Shown here one piece after another: positions 10,582-21,403 of a stretch of DNA of 64,000 nt (positions are counted from its first letter, which is position 1; every line of letters starts with the position of its first letter). The translations under genes were made by a program, and so were the position numbers. Source of the DNA: Flavobacteriales bacterium. GTDB taxonomy: Bacteria > Bacteroidota > Bacteroidia > Flavobacteriales_G > JALEGO01. The DNA lies in NCBI GenBank assembly GCA_020628935.1, contig JAHDEG010000006.1:1-64000 (forward strand). The letters run 5' to 3'. Below the pieces are notes generated by a model, which saw only the letters and a program-made list of their open reading frames with translations, ran no database searches and had not been told where the DNA came from.

Positions 10582-12153
10582 GTGGGTGAAAAAGGCAAGC
10601 GCTTTTCAGAGCAATTCTTTTTTAATCTAGGTCTATTTCTTTTAGCCGTTGCAATTCCTTGTTCAAATTTTTTAATGAGTATTGCACAGTTTATACTCAT
10701 TATAAACTGGTTTGTTTTCGGAATTATTGAAAGCTCGATTTTAAAACGCTTTATAACTTTTTTTAAAAATAAACATGCCGTTTGCATATCGTTACTCTAC
10801 TTCATTTATTTGATTGGAGTAATATATTCTCCTGATTTTGGCAGTGGATTTCATGAGTTAAAAATTAAACTACCCCTTTTAGTAATCCCGTTAGTTATTT
10901 CCACCAGCTTAAAACACATCACAAGTAACACAAAAAAAAGAATTCCAATCGGGTTTGTAGGAGCAACAATAGTTAGTGCTTTTATTAACTTTTATATCTT
11001 TTTTTATACGCAAAGCAATCTTACAGACATCCGAGATATGTCAAAATTCATATCTCACATTCGTTTTAGCCTATGTATTGTTCTATCGCTATTTTGGATA
11101 TTAAAATTAATTAAAAAGCAACAACCTTTAAAAAACATAATTGGTTTATTTTCCCTTGCTTGGCTAAGCTATTATTTAATTATTTCTCAATCAATGACAG
11201 GCATACTAATCGCTTTAGTTTCACTACCTATATACGGTATCTATTACTTTAAAAACCGAAAAACAAACTTCTTTAAAGTTTCAGCTTTTTTATTACTTAT
11301 CCTTCCTGCTATTTACTTTTTTAACCTTATTTATACAGAAGCCTTTTTTTACTCAAAAGCCAAAAAAATTAATAACAGCTCATTACTACAAACTTCAAAA
11401 AAAGGCTATGCTTATGAGCATAAATTAGAAAATACACAAATAGAAAACGGGCATTACATATGGAGAAATGTTTGCTACCCAGAGCTACAAATAGCATGGA
11501 ACAGTGTTAGTGAAAATAAATTTTGGGGGAAAGATAATCAGAATAACCTTCAATACGCAGTTCTCATAAGATATATGACTTCAAAAGGATTAGTAAAGGA
11601 TTCTGAAGGATTTAAAGAGTTAACAAACGAGGATATATTAGCAATAGAAAACGGAGTTACCAATTACAGATTTAGTACAATGAATGGAGTTCAAAAGCGT
11701 ATTTATGAAACACTGTGGGAGTTTGATTATTTTAAACATGGAGCTAACCCTGTAAACGGATCATTAGTTCAACGTTTAGCTTTTAATACTGTAGGATTAA
11801 AAACCGCAATAAAAAAACCACTTTTAGGGCATGGATCGGGAAGTATAACCGAGTCTATGAAATCAGAATATCTAAACTCTAGCTTAAAAAACAACCCCAA
11901 CTATTGGCTAAAACCACACAATCAGTTTATCACCATTTTAATTCAATTTGGTTTTGTGGGGTGTATATTATTTATTGCTTCCTTAATCGCATCCTTCAAT
12001 CTCACAAAAAACAACGTTTTATATACGGTTTTCATTATTACAGCTGTGTTATCTATGATAGCAGAAGACACTCTAGATACACAAGCCGGAATCACCTTTT
12101 TCGCATTTTTTCAATGCTATTTCGGACTAGAAAATTCAAAAATTAACAACTAA
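10582..12153 (+). CDS. O-antigen ligase/polymerase-like multi-pass membrane protein
   Basis: Multiple hydrophobic segments; long extracytoplasmic loop; AIKKPLLGHGSGS...KPHNQFITILIQFGFVG motif typical of the Wzy_C/O-antigen ligase family. Confidence 0.75.
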   Translation: MGEKGKRFSEQFFFNLGLFLLAVAIPCSNFLMSIAQFILIINWFVFGIIESSILKRFITFFKNKHAVCISLLYFIYLIGVIYSPDFGSGFHELKIKLPLLVIPLVISTSLKHITSNTKKRIPIGFVGATIVSAFINFYIFFYTQSNLTDIRDMSKFISHIRFSLCIVLSLFWILKLIKKQQPLKNIIGLFSLAWLSYYLIISQSMTGILIALVSLPIYGIYYFKNRKTNFFKVSAFLLLILPAIYFFNLIYTEAFFYSKAKKINNSSLLQTSKKGYAYEHKLENTQIENGHYIWRNVCYPELQIAWNSVSENKFWGKDNQNNLQYAVLIRYMTSKGLVKDSEGFKELTNEDILAIENGVTNYRFSTMNGVQKRIYETLWEFDYFKHGANPVNGSLVQRLAFNTVGLKTAIKKPLLGHGSGSITESMKSEYLNSSLKNNPNYWLKPHNQFITILIQFGFVGCILFIASLIASFNLTKNNVLYTVFIITAVLSMIAEDTLDTQAGITFFAFFQCYFGLENSKINN

Positions 12154-12250
12154 TTTTTGAATGTTTAGAAAATAGATGTGAATTGAGCACTAAAGAGTTA
12201 CCCATCTATATATAAGGTTTAGTATCTTTAACGTACTTTTTACAGGTAAA

Positions 12251-12748
12251 ATGTCAAAAAAAATATCCATAGAATTTGAATATGAGTTCTTTGAATCCGT
12301 TCAAGAGCTCTCAGCCATAGATCAAAACTTGATTGAACAATCAAGAGTCGCAGCTAAAAAAGCGTACGCCCCCTACTCTAGCTTTAATGTAGGAGCTGCT
12401 TTATTATTAGAAAACGGAAAAATAATTTTAGGTAGCAATCAAGAAAATGTAGCCTATCCTTCAGGTATGTGTGCCGAAAGGGTCGCATTTTTTTATGCAG
12501 GAGCTCAATACCCAGGCGTAGCGATTACTACAGTAGCTATTTCTGCATTTACAGATAATTTTATTACACTAAAACCAGTAACTCCTTGTGGGAGCTGTAG
12601 GCAAGTAATGGCCGAATATGAGCACCTGCAAAACAAACCCATTAACATGTTATTTGCTTCAACACAAGACGAGGTATATAAAATAAAAGGAGCAACACCA
12701 TTGCTTCCGCTGTTGTTCTATGAACAAAACTTAAAAACAAATGCTTAA
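12251..12748 (+). CDS. cdd: Cytidine deaminase
   Basis: AYAPYSSFNVGAALL, NVAYPSGMCAERVAFFYA, TPCGSCRQVMAEY. Confidence 0.95.
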   Translation: MSKKISIEFEYEFFESVQELSAIDQNLIEQSRVAAKKAYAPYSSFNVGAALLLENGKIILGSNQENVAYPSGMCAERVAFFYAGAQYPGVAITTVAISAFTDNFITLKPVTPCGSCRQVMAEYEHLQNKPINMLFASTQDEVYKIKGATPLLPLLFYEQNLKTNA

Positions 12749-12821
12749 TTAAAAGTATTTTTCGTCCCCCAAAATAAATTTTAAGCTTCCCAAACTTGAT
12801 CATTTATTATAAATTTGAGAT

Positions 12822-13850
12822 ATGGCAAAGAAAACTGAAAACGACAAAAAAAAAGACATCAAAAAGCACGACAAAAAAACATACATGCATTGGTATGAGT
12901 CTATGTTATTAATGAGACGTTTCGAAGAAAAATGTGGGCAGCTTTACACACAACAAAAATTTGGTGGGTTTTGTCACCTATACATAGGTCAAGAAGCTAT
13001 TCTTGCTGGTATGGTTTCTGCTATGAAAAAAAATGATAATGTTATTACAGCCTACCGAGATCATGTCCACCCAATCGCGTTAGGTACCGATCCTAAATAT
13101 ATAATGGCCGAGCTGTATGGTAAAACCACCGGAACTTCTAAGGGTAAAGGAGGATCAATGCACATGTTTGATAAAGAAAGAGGCCTGTTTGGCGGACACG
13201 GTATTGTTGGTGGTCAAATAGGTTTAGGTACAGGTCTTGCTTTTGCAGATAGATACAAAAAATCCGGAAAAGTTACCTATTGTTTTATGGGGGATGGAGC
13301 CGTAAGACAAGGTATTTTGCATGAAACATTTAACATGGCTATGATGTGGAATTTACCTATAGTTTACATTATAGAAAACAACTTTTACGCAATGGGTACG
13401 GCTGTCTCAAGATCATCTAATGTTCATAATCTTTATGAAATTGGTGAATCTTATGATATGAAGGCAGAACCAGTTGATGGCATGACTTGCGAAGACGTAT
13501 ATGATGCAATAGATAGAGCTGCAGAACATGCAAGATCAGGTAAAGGCCCATATTTATTAGAAGTCAAAACCTATAGATATAAAGGTCATTCAATGTCCGA
13601 TCCTGCAAAATACAGAACAAAGCAAGAGTTAGAATCTTTCAAAAAAGAAGATCCTATTGAAAAAGTAAAGGATACTATATTAAAAGAAGAGTACGCAACA
13701 GAAGAAGATTTGAAAAAAATCGGAAAAAAAGTAATGCAAAAAGTGCAAGAGTGTGTAGAGTTTGCAGAATCATCTCCAGACCCTGAAGCAAAAGACTTAT
13801 ACGAAAGCGTTTACATGCAAAATGATTATCCATTCTTAAATCATAAATAA
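12822..13850 (+). CDS. pdhA: Pyruvate dehydrogenase E1 component subunit alpha
   Basis: RFEEKCGQLYTQQKFGGFCHLYIGQEA, YRDHVHPIALG, MGDGAVRQGILHETFNMA (TPP motif). Confidence 0.96.
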   Translation: MAKKTENDKKKDIKKHDKKTYMHWYESMLLMRRFEEKCGQLYTQQKFGGFCHLYIGQEAILAGMVSAMKKNDNVITAYRDHVHPIALGTDPKYIMAELYGKTTGTSKGKGGSMHMFDKERGLFGGHGIVGGQIGLGTGLAFADRYKKSGKVTYCFMGDGAVRQGILHETFNMAMMWNLPIVYIIENNFYAMGTAVSRSSNVHNLYEIGESYDMKAEPVDGMTCEDVYDAIDRAAEHARSGKGPYLLEVKTYRYKGHSMSDPAKYRTKQELESFKKEDPIEKVKDTILKEEYATEEDLKKIGKKVMQKVQECVEFAESSPDPEAKDLYESVYMQNDYPFLNHK

Positions 13851-15142
13851 TGGCAGAAATTGTAAGAATGCCCAAGCTAAGCGACACCATGACAGAAGGT
13901 GTTGTAGCACAATGGCACAAAAAAGTGGGAGAAGAAGTAAGTGCTGGAGATTTACTTGCCGACATTGAAACAGACAAAGCCACAATGGAGTTTGAAAGCT
14001 TTCAAGATGGCGTATTACTTCATCAAGGAGTTGGCGAAGGAGAAACTGCACCTGTTAATAGTATTTTAGCCATTCTTGGAGAAAAAGGAGAAGACATAAA
14101 ATCTATTTTGGAGGATAAAAAAAATACAACCGAAAAAACAGAAGAAAAGGTAGAGAATACTAAGGAGCAAGAGGATAAAAAAAGTGAGGAAAAACCTTCG
14201 AAAGAAGAGGTAAAAGATGTTGCTGAAAAAGATACATCAACTCATGTAGTTGCAAAAAAAGGAGAAAAAACCCAAGACCTCCCTTCAACAAACGATGGTA
14301 ACCTTAAAATATCTCCATTAGCAAAACGACTTGCAAATGAAAAAAACATAAACCTAAACCTATTAAAAGGTACAGGTGATGGAGGAAGAATAATTAAACG
14401 AGATATTGATAATTATTCCGCATCAGGTTTCTCTGGAGGATCACAAGTTGAGTCTTACTCTGATGTACCAAACAGTCAAATGCGTAAAACCATTGCAAGA
14501 CGATTGTCAGAAAGTAAATACTCAGCCCCACACTTTTATCTAACTATGGATATTGATATGGATGAAATTGTTAAATCACGAAAAATGATTAACGAAATTT
14601 CCCCTGTAAAAATATCTTTTAATGATTTAGTTGTAAAAGCAGCGGCAAGAGCACTACAAGATCACCCTGCTATAAATGCAACTTGGTTAGATGACAAAAT
14701 AAGATATAACAATCATGTTCACATAGGAGTTGCAATAGCAGTGCCAGATGGTTTAGTAGTTCCTGTTGTACGTTTCGCAAATACAAAAAGACTTTCTCAA
14801 ATTTCAAGTGAGGTAAGAGATTTTGCTGGCAAAGCAAAAACAAAGAAACTGCAACCAAAAGATTTTGATGGAAATACATTTACCATATCAAACTTAGGCA
14901 TGTTCGGTATTGATGAGTTTACAGCAATAATTAACTCGCCCGACTCCTGTATAATGGCAGTTGGCGGCATAAGAAACGAGCCAGTAGTTAAAAACGGAGA
15001 AATTGTTCCAGGAAACAGAATGAAAGTAACCCTGTCTTGCGATCACAGAGTTGTTGATGGCGCAACAGGTGCTGAATTTTTGAATACGTTTAAGAAATTC
15101 TTAGAAAACCCGGTGTTACTACTTGGAGAACATTCAATTTAG
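13850..15142 (+). CDS. pdhC: Pyruvate dehydrogenase E2 (dihydrolipoamide acetyltransferase), single lipoyl domain
   Basis: Lipoyl motif DIETDKATMEFES, E3-binding domain ISPLAKRLANEKNINL, catalytic SCDHRVVDGATGAEFL; stop/start overlap with pdhA. Confidence 0.95.
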   Translation: MAEIVRMPKLSDTMTEGVVAQWHKKVGEEVSAGDLLADIETDKATMEFESFQDGVLLHQGVGEGETAPVNSILAILGEKGEDIKSILEDKKNTTEKTEEKVENTKEQEDKKSEEKPSKEEVKDVAEKDTSTHVVAKKGEKTQDLPSTNDGNLKISPLAKRLANEKNINLNLLKGTGDGGRIIKRDIDNYSASGFSGGSQVESYSDVPNSQMRKTIARRLSESKYSAPHFYLTMDIDMDEIVKSRKMINEISPVKISFNDLVVKAAARALQDHPAINATWLDDKIRYNNHVHIGVAIAVPDGLVVPVVRFANTKRLSQISSEVRDFAGKAKTKKLQPKDFDGNTFTISNLGMFGIDEFTAIINSPDSCIMAVGGIRNEPVVKNGEIVPGNRMKVTLSCDHRVVDGATGAEFLNTFKKFLENPVLLLGEHSI

Positions 15143-15164
15143 AAACTACTAATATACACCAAAC

Positions 15165-15203
15165 AAAAAAGCCGTGGTCGATTTCATCGCCCACAGCTTT
15201 TTT
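15165..15203. terminator. Bidirectional terminator between convergent pdhC and the yceI-like gene
   Basis: AAAAAAGCCGTGG ... CCACAGCTTTTTT hairpin with A/T tracts on both sides. Confidence 0.85.
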
Positions 15204-15229
15204 GCTCTTAAAATTGTTAAAAAATTAAA

Positions 15230-15883
15230 TTAACCTTTAGCAGCTACAAGCTCTACAGTTAACTCAATGTCATTAGAAACAACCACCTCTTTCACTGGGT
15301 GATCAAACGCTACATCATATTTTTTTCTGTCAAATGTTAATGTTCCAGTAGCAGTAGTTATACCATTTTCTGTTGAAACCGTAATATTTTCAACTTTTTC
15401 AGTTCCAGTTTTACCTCTTAGAGTTAAAGTGCCCGTAGCAGTTGTACCCTCAACAGATGTAATTTCAAATTTTGCCGTTTTATGGTTGGCAACGTCAAAA
15501 AAGTCAGGTGAATTTAAATGACCAATTAAATCAGCCTTTGTATGGCCTTCCTCCTCAGTATATGCATCATCTAATGCTTCAATAGTTGTCATATCTACTA
15601 CAAATGAACCGCCAACAACATTGTTTCCGTCCATCATTACTTTACCATCAGTTAGGTTTAATTTACCATTATGAGAATGCATACCTAAAACCTCTCCTTT
15701 CCATAAAACTTTGCTGTCTTCTACATTAACAGATACTTCTTCTGCGCTTGCAACTGGTGCCTCTGTGTGCTCGTGAGCATGCCCACTATGATCTTCTGCT
15801 TTTTTATGATCTCCTCCACCGCAAGATGCTAATGCGAAAGAAAGTGCTACACCCGAAGCAATAAATAAACTTGTTTTTTTCAT
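15230..15883 (-). CDS. YceI-family lipoprotein with His-rich N-terminal linker
   Basis: Lipobox ALASC, GGGDHKKAEDHSGHAHEHTE, YceI-like GSFVVDMTTIEALD...LIGHLNSPDFFDVANHKTAKFEIT. Confidence 0.88.
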   Translation of the reverse strand: MKKTSLFIASGVALSFALASCGGGDHKKAEDHSGHAHEHTEAPVASAEEVSVNVEDSKVLWKGEVLGMHSHNGKLNLTDGKVMMDGNNVVGGSFVVDMTTIEALDDAYTEEEGHTKADLIGHLNSPDFFDVANHKTAKFEITSVEGTTATGTLTLRGKTGTEKVENITVSTENGITTATGTLTFDRKKYDVAFDHPVKEVVVSNDIELTVELVAAKG

Positions 15884-15999
15884 GTTTTAAATTTTATTTT
15901 CCTCAAAGATACATTTTTTATGTATAAACAATAAATGTTTATACATCTATTTTTTAATTAGTTTTTCCCTTACTTCTATTTAATGTCACATATACTGCT

Positions 16000-16007
16000 T
16001 ATTTTTG
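16000..16007 (+). promoter_or_regulatory. -7 promoter element TATTTTTG upstream of asnS
   Basis: Exact TAnnTTTG match; overlaps the TTG codon used by the longest-ORF call. Confidence 0.5.
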
Positions 16008-16025
16008 CACAAAATTGGGCTTATC

Positions 16026-17468
16026 ATGAAACGTACTGAAATTAAATCGCTACTTAGTATAGAAGAATCAAATGAAAATATTCTTGTAAAAGGATGGGTT
16101 CGAACTAAAAGAGAGAGTAAAAATGTAGCGTTTATCGCATTAAACGATGGCTCAACAATAAACAACATACAAATTGTTGCCGATGTAAATACATTTGATG
16201 AGACGTTATTAAAAAAAATAAATACAGGTGCTTGCATAAGCGCTCAGGGCAATTGGATCGCATCTGCAGGCGGAAAGCAGGCTTTTGAGCTTCATGCAGA
16301 AAAAATAAATGTTTTAGGAGAAGCTGATCCTGATGAATATCCCCTACAGCCTAAAAGACATTCATTAGAGTTTTTAAGAGAACTCGCACATTTAAGACCC
16401 AGAACAAATACCTTTAGTGCTATTATGCGTGTTAGACACACCCTCGCTTATGGCATACACAAATACTTTAACGACAAAGGATTTGTGTACATGAACACTC
16501 CAATAATAACAGGTTCAGATGCTGAAGGAGCTGGTGAAATGTTTAAAGTAACTACATTGCCAGAAAATAATCCTCCCAAAAATGAAAGAGGAGAGGTTGA
16601 TTATACGCAAGATTTCTTTGGCAAAGCCACAAACCTAACTGTATCAGGGCAGCTTCAAGCAGAGCTAGGTGCAATGGCCTTATCAAAAGTGTATACGTTT
16701 GGTCCCACATTTAGAGCAGAAAACTCAAATACAACAAGACACCTCGCAGAGTTTTGGATGGTTGAACCCGAAGTAGCTTTCAATGACATAAACGATAATC
16801 AAGATTTAGCAGAAGACTTTTTAAAGCAAGTTATAAAATACACGCTTGACACCTGTAAAGACGATTTGGCGTTCTTGAACAAAAGAGCTTTTGAGGAAGA
16901 AAAAAACAAGCCTCAAAACGAAAGAAATGAATTAAGCCTATTAGAACGTTTAGAATTTGTAATAAGCAATGAATTTGAACGCATAACTTACACAGAAGCG
17001 ATTGATATACTTAGAAACTCTAAACCCAATAAAAAGAAAAAATTTAACTATCTAGTATCAGATTGGGGTATAGATTTACAAAGCGAACACGAACGATTTT
17101 TGGTGGAAAAACATTTTAAAAAGCCGGTAATTATTGTTGACTATCCTGCGTCTATAAAAGCGTTTTATATGAAGCTTAACGATGACAAAAAAACAGTAAG
17201 AGGGATGGATATTTTATTCCCAGGCATTGGTGAAATTGTTGGAGGAAGTGAAAGAGAAGAAAACCTTGAGAAGTTAAAAGAAGGGATGAAAAAAGTAGGA
17301 ATTCCTGAAGAAGAGCTAAGCTGGTACTTAGATACTAGAAAATACGGGACAGCTCCTCATAGTGGCTTCGGATTGGGCTTTGAAAGACTTGTTTTATTTG
17401 TAACCGGAATGTCTAACATTAGAGATATTATTCCTTTTCCAAGAACACCACAAAACGCAGAATTTTAA
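16026..17468 (+). CDS. asnS: Asparagine--tRNA ligase
   Basis: Class II aaRS motifs: [67 protein letters not shown]. Confidence 0.97.
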   Translation: MKRTEIKSLLSIEESNENILVKGWVRTKRESKNVAFIALNDGSTINNIQIVADVNTFDETLLKKINTGACISAQGNWIASAGGKQAFELHAEKINVLGEADPDEYPLQPKRHSLEFLRELAHLRPRTNTFSAIMRVRHTLAYGIHKYFNDKGFVYMNTPIITGSDAEGAGEMFKVTTLPENNPPKNERGEVDYTQDFFGKATNLTVSGQLQAELGAMALSKVYTFGPTFRAENSNTTRHLAEFWMVEPEVAFNDINDNQDLAEDFLKQVIKYTLDTCKDDLAFLNKRAFEEEKNKPQNERNELSLLERLEFVISNEFERITYTEAIDILRNSKPNKKKKFNYLVSDWGIDLQSEHERFLVEKHFKKPVIIVDYPASIKAFYMKLNDDKKTVRGMDILFPGIGEIVGGSEREENLEKLKEGMKKVGIPEEELSWYLDTRKYGTAPHSGFGLGFERLVLFVTGMSNIRDIIPFPRTPQNAEF

Positions 17469-17571
17469 AGTAAATTAAAATTGGTAACCGCAACAAAAAT
17501 TAACCTCAACTGTATTTAATAGTAAGCACAAATTGCCTGTTATTTAACATTACCTTTTAAAAAAAACTATT

Positions 17572-18783
17572 ATGGCTGGCCTAAACACAATAAAAGAAGC
17601 AATAGAAGATATTAAACAAGGTAAAGTTATTATTGTCGTAGATGATGAAAACAGAGAAAATGAAGGTGATTTTATTGTAGCAGCTAGGCACGCAACACCA
17701 GAAGTGGTGAATTTTATGGCTACTCACGGAAGAGGCTTAATATGTGCTTCACTAATGGAAGAAAGGTGTAGCGAATTAGGCTTAGAGCTTATGGTTTCAT
17801 CCAATACATCCTCTCATGAAACTCCTTTCACAGTTTCGGTAGATTTAATTGGACAAGGTTGTACAACAGGTATTTCTGCCAGCGACAGATCCAAAACAAT
17901 CAAAGCACTCATTGACCCTAATACAAAACCTGAAGATTTAGGCAGACCAGGCCATATTTTCCCTCTAAGAGCCAAGAAAGGAGGTGTACTAAGAAGAGCT
18001 GGACACACAGAAGCCGTAGTTGATTTAGCACGATTAGCTGGCTTAGAACCATCTGGAGCATTAGTTGAAATACTTAATGAGGATGGAACAATGGCTAGGT
18101 TACCCCAACTAGAAAAAATAGCAGAAAGATTTAATCTTAAAATAGTTTCTATTGAAGACTTAATTGCATACCGAATGCAGCACGACTCGTTAATAGATAA
18201 ACAAGTGAAAGTAAAAATGCCAACTCAGTTTGGTGATTTTAACATGATCGCGTACACTCAAAAAACAACTGGAGAAGAGCATTTAGCACTAACAAAAGGG
18301 GAATGGAAAACAGATGAACCTGTTTTAGTAAGGGTACACTCATCATGCGTAACAGGTGATATTTTTGGTTCTTGTCGTTGCGATTGCGGACCTCAACTAC
18401 AAACAGCAATGCAACAAATTGAAGCAGAAGGTAAAGGCGTTATTATTTACATGCAACAAGAAGGCAGGGGCATAGGCCTGTTAAATAAACTTAAAGCATA
18501 TAAACTACAAGAAGAAGGTCAAGATACGGTTGAAGCTAACATATCACTAGGCTTTCAGATGGATCAAAGAGATTATGGCATTGGGGCACAAATTCTTAGA
18601 GACTTAAATGTTAAAAAAATGCGCTTAATGACTAATAACCCCAAAAAAAGAACAGGGCTTATTGGCTACGGATTAGAAATTGTAGAAAATGTACCCATAG
18701 AAATAAAATCTAACAAGCACAACAAACTTTATTTACAGACCAAAAAAACAAAAATGGGGCATGACTTAAAAATGGAAGATTAA
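17572..18783 (+). CDS. ribBA: Bifunctional DHBP synthase / GTP cyclohydrolase II
   Basis: [51 protein letters not shown] and [19 protein letters not shown]. Confidence 0.97.
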   Translation: MAGLNTIKEAIEDIKQGKVIIVVDDENRENEGDFIVAARHATPEVVNFMATHGRGLICASLMEERCSELGLELMVSSNTSSHETPFTVSVDLIGQGCTTGISASDRSKTIKALIDPNTKPEDLGRPGHIFPLRAKKGGVLRRAGHTEAVVDLARLAGLEPSGALVEILNEDGTMARLPQLEKIAERFNLKIVSIEDLIAYRMQHDSLIDKQVKVKMPTQFGDFNMIAYTQKTTGEEHLALTKGEWKTDEPVLVRVHSSCVTGDIFGSCRCDCGPQLQTAMQQIEAEGKGVIIYMQQEGRGIGLLNKLKAYKLQEEGQDTVEANISLGFQMDQRDYGIGAQILRDLNVKKMRLMTNNPKKRTGLIGYGLEIVENVPIEIKSNKHNKLYLQTKKTKMGHDLKMED

Positions 18784-18791
18784 TCTATTTG

Positions 18792-20204
18792 TTACAGTGA
18801 TATCTTTTCAAACAAATTAAACGTATTTAATTTTTCCATTAATACGTATCCAGCTACATCATTTTTTTTGCTCAAAAAATAACGGTGCTTGTCATTCTCT
18901 TTAACGCAATGCATAGAGTTGTATCTGACCATATACGTTAGCATACTCCAATCTAAACGAACTGCTCCGGTAGATCCGATACGCTCATTGGGTGGCAAAA
19001 TACTGCCTAAATAATAAACATCCTCCAAAATCTCTTTATCTCTAACATAATATTCCCGATAAGTGAATGAGCAAAATAATAACAATGCTACTATTGGAAT
19101 AATAAACACCACTTTTAAACGAACTAGTGTAGTAGTTTTTATCCGGTTAACTAAAACAAGTAAATAATTTGAAAAAAGAAACGATATTCCCAATCCAAAA
19201 AAGGGTAAAGAAGCAACAAAATAAAAACCCTTCTGAACTTTAGTAAGAAATAAGGGTAATGAACCAGATAAACCAACAGTAATAAAAAAACCAGCTAATA
19301 AAACGTTTCGTCTGTCAATTTTAACCACATTTCGTTTCCCCAAAAAATATACGATTAAACCAACTAAAACAGGCACTATAAGTTCGCTAGCTAATCTATA
19401 AAAGATATAAAACCGAGAGTCAACAGTGTGGCTTACTTCCTCTCCAATACGCTTTAGAGCCCTCTCAAAAAAGTACATTCTGAGCCCCTCTTTGGCTTCA
19501 GGTATAAATAAAATAAATGCGAAGTAAAGACCCACAACCCCTAATAGCAAAAAAAACGTTTCGCCAATTGCTTTCATCCATTTTTTCTCTAAGAAAATTG
19601 CATACAAAATAGGCACAGAAAGCGGGAATAAACCAGGAAGACCTTTACTTAAAGATGAAGCAAAAATTGCGGATACAGTTAAAATTAACCACACAAAATA
19701 TCTATTATTTTTTTTGTGAAGGATAAAAAAGAATACCGCTAACAAACAAAAAAAACTCATGGTATTTTCGTGCATATTATTTGAATAAGACCAAAAACAT
19801 ACAGGAATAGATATCCAAAGAATTGGAGCAAACCAAGCTAATTTATTAAGTTGCTTTTTTGCCAGCTTTTTCCAAATTAGTATAATTAGAATGTAATTAA
19901 CCAAAATCGTAAACAGTACATATAGCCTTTCTGTAAACCAACCATTGCCAAATACTTTAAAAAATAAAGCTTGCATACCAAAAACCAGTGGTGGTTGCTC
20001 ATGAAAAGAAGTTAAATCACCAACATTATAATCGCTAAACTGAGGTAGCCAAAAAGTGCCATAGTCATTTGCTAAGTTTTTTGAAACACTTGTGTATAGC
20101 ATAGCATCCATAAACATCCCTTCACTTACTAAACCGGGTAATGTAAGTACTAAAACTATAAATATAGACAGTAAATAAAACGGATTTATTTTAACACTCT
20201 TCAA
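18792..20204 (-). CDS. ArnT-like/GT39-like membrane glycosyltransferase
   Basis: N-terminal EGMFMDAMLYTSVSKNLAND (acidic motif in first periplasmic loop), PPLVFGMQALFFKVFG, many TM segments. Confidence 0.75.
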   Translation of the reverse strand: MKSVKINPFYLLSIFIVLVLTLPGLVSEGMFMDAMLYTSVSKNLANDYGTFWLPQFSDYNVGDLTSFHEQPPLVFGMQALFFKVFGNGWFTERLYVLFTILVNYILIILIWKKLAKKQLNKLAWFAPILWISIPVCFWSYSNNMHENTMSFFCLLAVFFFILHKKNNRYFVWLILTVSAIFASSLSKGLPGLFPLSVPILYAIFLEKKWMKAIGETFFLLLGVVGLYFAFILFIPEAKEGLRMYFFERALKRIGEEVSHTVDSRFYIFYRLASELIVPVLVGLIVYFLGKRNVVKIDRRNVLLAGFFITVGLSGSLPLFLTKVQKGFYFVASLPFFGLGISFLFSNYLLVLVNRIKTTTLVRLKVVFIIPIVALLLFCSFTYREYYVRDKEILEDVYYLGSILPPNERIGSTGAVRLDWSMLTYMVRYNSMHCVKENDKHRYFLSKKNDVAGYVLMEKLNTFNLFEKISL

Positions 20205-20364
20205 TGTAAATTGCTTTCAATCAAAAGTAACGATATAAAAACCGTTTTTTCTAAAACTTCAGTGTAAATTGAAGTAATTTGAGCGTTTATAGTTACTTTT
20301 TTCATCTAAATTTTAGTTATACATATAATATAACTATATTCGCATTCCAAAATTTTTGTAAAAA

Positions 20365-20616
20365 ATGGCAAATCATAAGTCGGCATTAAAGAGAATAAGA
20401 TCTAGCGAGAAGAAAAGACTTCACAATAAGTACTACTTTAAAACAACTAGAAACGCAGTAAAAGAATTAAAGAGTATTACTGATAAAAAAGAGGCACAAG
20501 AAAAGCTCCCTAAAGTAATATCTATGATTGATAAACTTACTAAGTCAAATATTATTCATAAAAACAAAGCTGCAAATATGAAGTCTAAGCTTACTAAAAG
20601 TATAGCTGCACTTTAA
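20365..20616 (+). CDS. rpsT: 30S ribosomal protein S20
   Basis: [24 protein letters not shown]...[18 protein letters not shown]. Confidence 0.97.
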   Translation: MANHKSALKRIRSSEKKRLHNKYYFKTTRNAVKELKSITDKKEAQEKLPKVISMIDKLTKSNIIHKNKAANMKSKLTKSIAAL

Positions 20617-20645
20617 TTTATAGCAGAGAAAATATTAAAAACATG

Positions 20646-20680
20646 AAAGCCTTTCCACTTTGGAAGGGCTTTTGTATTTT
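20646..20680 (+). terminator. Rho-independent terminator after rpsT
   Basis: AAAGCCTTTCCACTTTGGAAGGGCTTTTGTATTTTT. Confidence 0.85.
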
Positions 20681-20701
20681 TAGGTGGTTACGTACACTGC
20701 C

Positions 20702-21400
20702 ATGTCAAACAAAACCAAAAGCAATTCAATAAAAAACTGGTCAGAAGACGATCAGCCAAGAGAAAAACTAATTGTACAAGGCAGAAGTGTATTAAGCAAT
20801 GCAGAACTTATTGCTATCCTAATTGGGTCAGGTTCTAAAAAACAGTCTGCAGTTGAACTAGCGAAAAGCATTCTGAGTTTTAGCGATAATAATTTAACGC
20901 AACTCGGTAAACTATCTCTCACAGATCTACAAAAATTCAACGGCATTGGTTCCGCAAAGGCAGTAACTATTGCTGCAGCGTTAGAGTTAGGTAGAAGGAG
21001 AAAAAATGAGAGCCCGACAAAAATTATAAGTATTACAAGTAGCAAAAAAGCATATGAGGCTATGGTTGCGAATTTACAAGACCTAGATCATGAAGAGTTT
21101 TGGATAGCATTACTAAACCAAGCCAATCACATTACTAAAACTATTCAAATCAGCAAGGGAGGAGTCACAAGTGTAACAGTTGACAAAAAACTCATATGTA
21201 AACACGCTATAGACCATTTGGCAAGCTCAATAATTCTTTATCATAATCATCCTACAGGTAACCTTAACGCTAGCAAGCAAGATATTAAAATAACAGAAGC
21301 CATTAAAGAAGCAGCAAATATTATTGATGTACAATTACTTGATCATATAATCGTTGGTAACAATAACTACTTTAGCTTTAAAGATGAAGGTTTACTTTAA
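20702..21400 (+). CDS. radC: RadC-family (JAB/MPN+) protein
   Basis: HhH region FNGIGSAKAVTIAAALELGRRR; LYHNHPTGNLNASKQDIKIT; start chosen at ATG (MSNKTKSN). Confidence 0.95.
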   Translation: MSNKTKSNSIKNWSEDDQPREKLIVQGRSVLSNAELIAILIGSGSKKQSAVELAKSILSFSDNNLTQLGKLSLTDLQKFNGIGSAKAVTIAAALELGRRRKNESPTKIISITSSKKAYEAMVANLQDLDHEEFWIALLNQANHITKTIQISKGGVTSVTVDKKLICKHAIDHLASSIILYHNHPTGNLNASKQDIKITEAIKEAANIIDVQLLDHIIVGNNNYFSFKDEGLL

Positions 21401-21403
21401 TTT

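Noticed and set aside
13675-14051. Overlapping minus-strand ORFs of 102 and 71 aa across the pdhA/pdhC junction
   Set aside because: Antisense to conserved PDH genes; composition reflects the reverse complement of codon-biased sequence.
20224-20300. AAAAGTAAC ... GTTACTTTT inverted repeat upstream of rpsT
   Set aside because: Short, AT-rich, about 60-nt spacer; could easily be chance.
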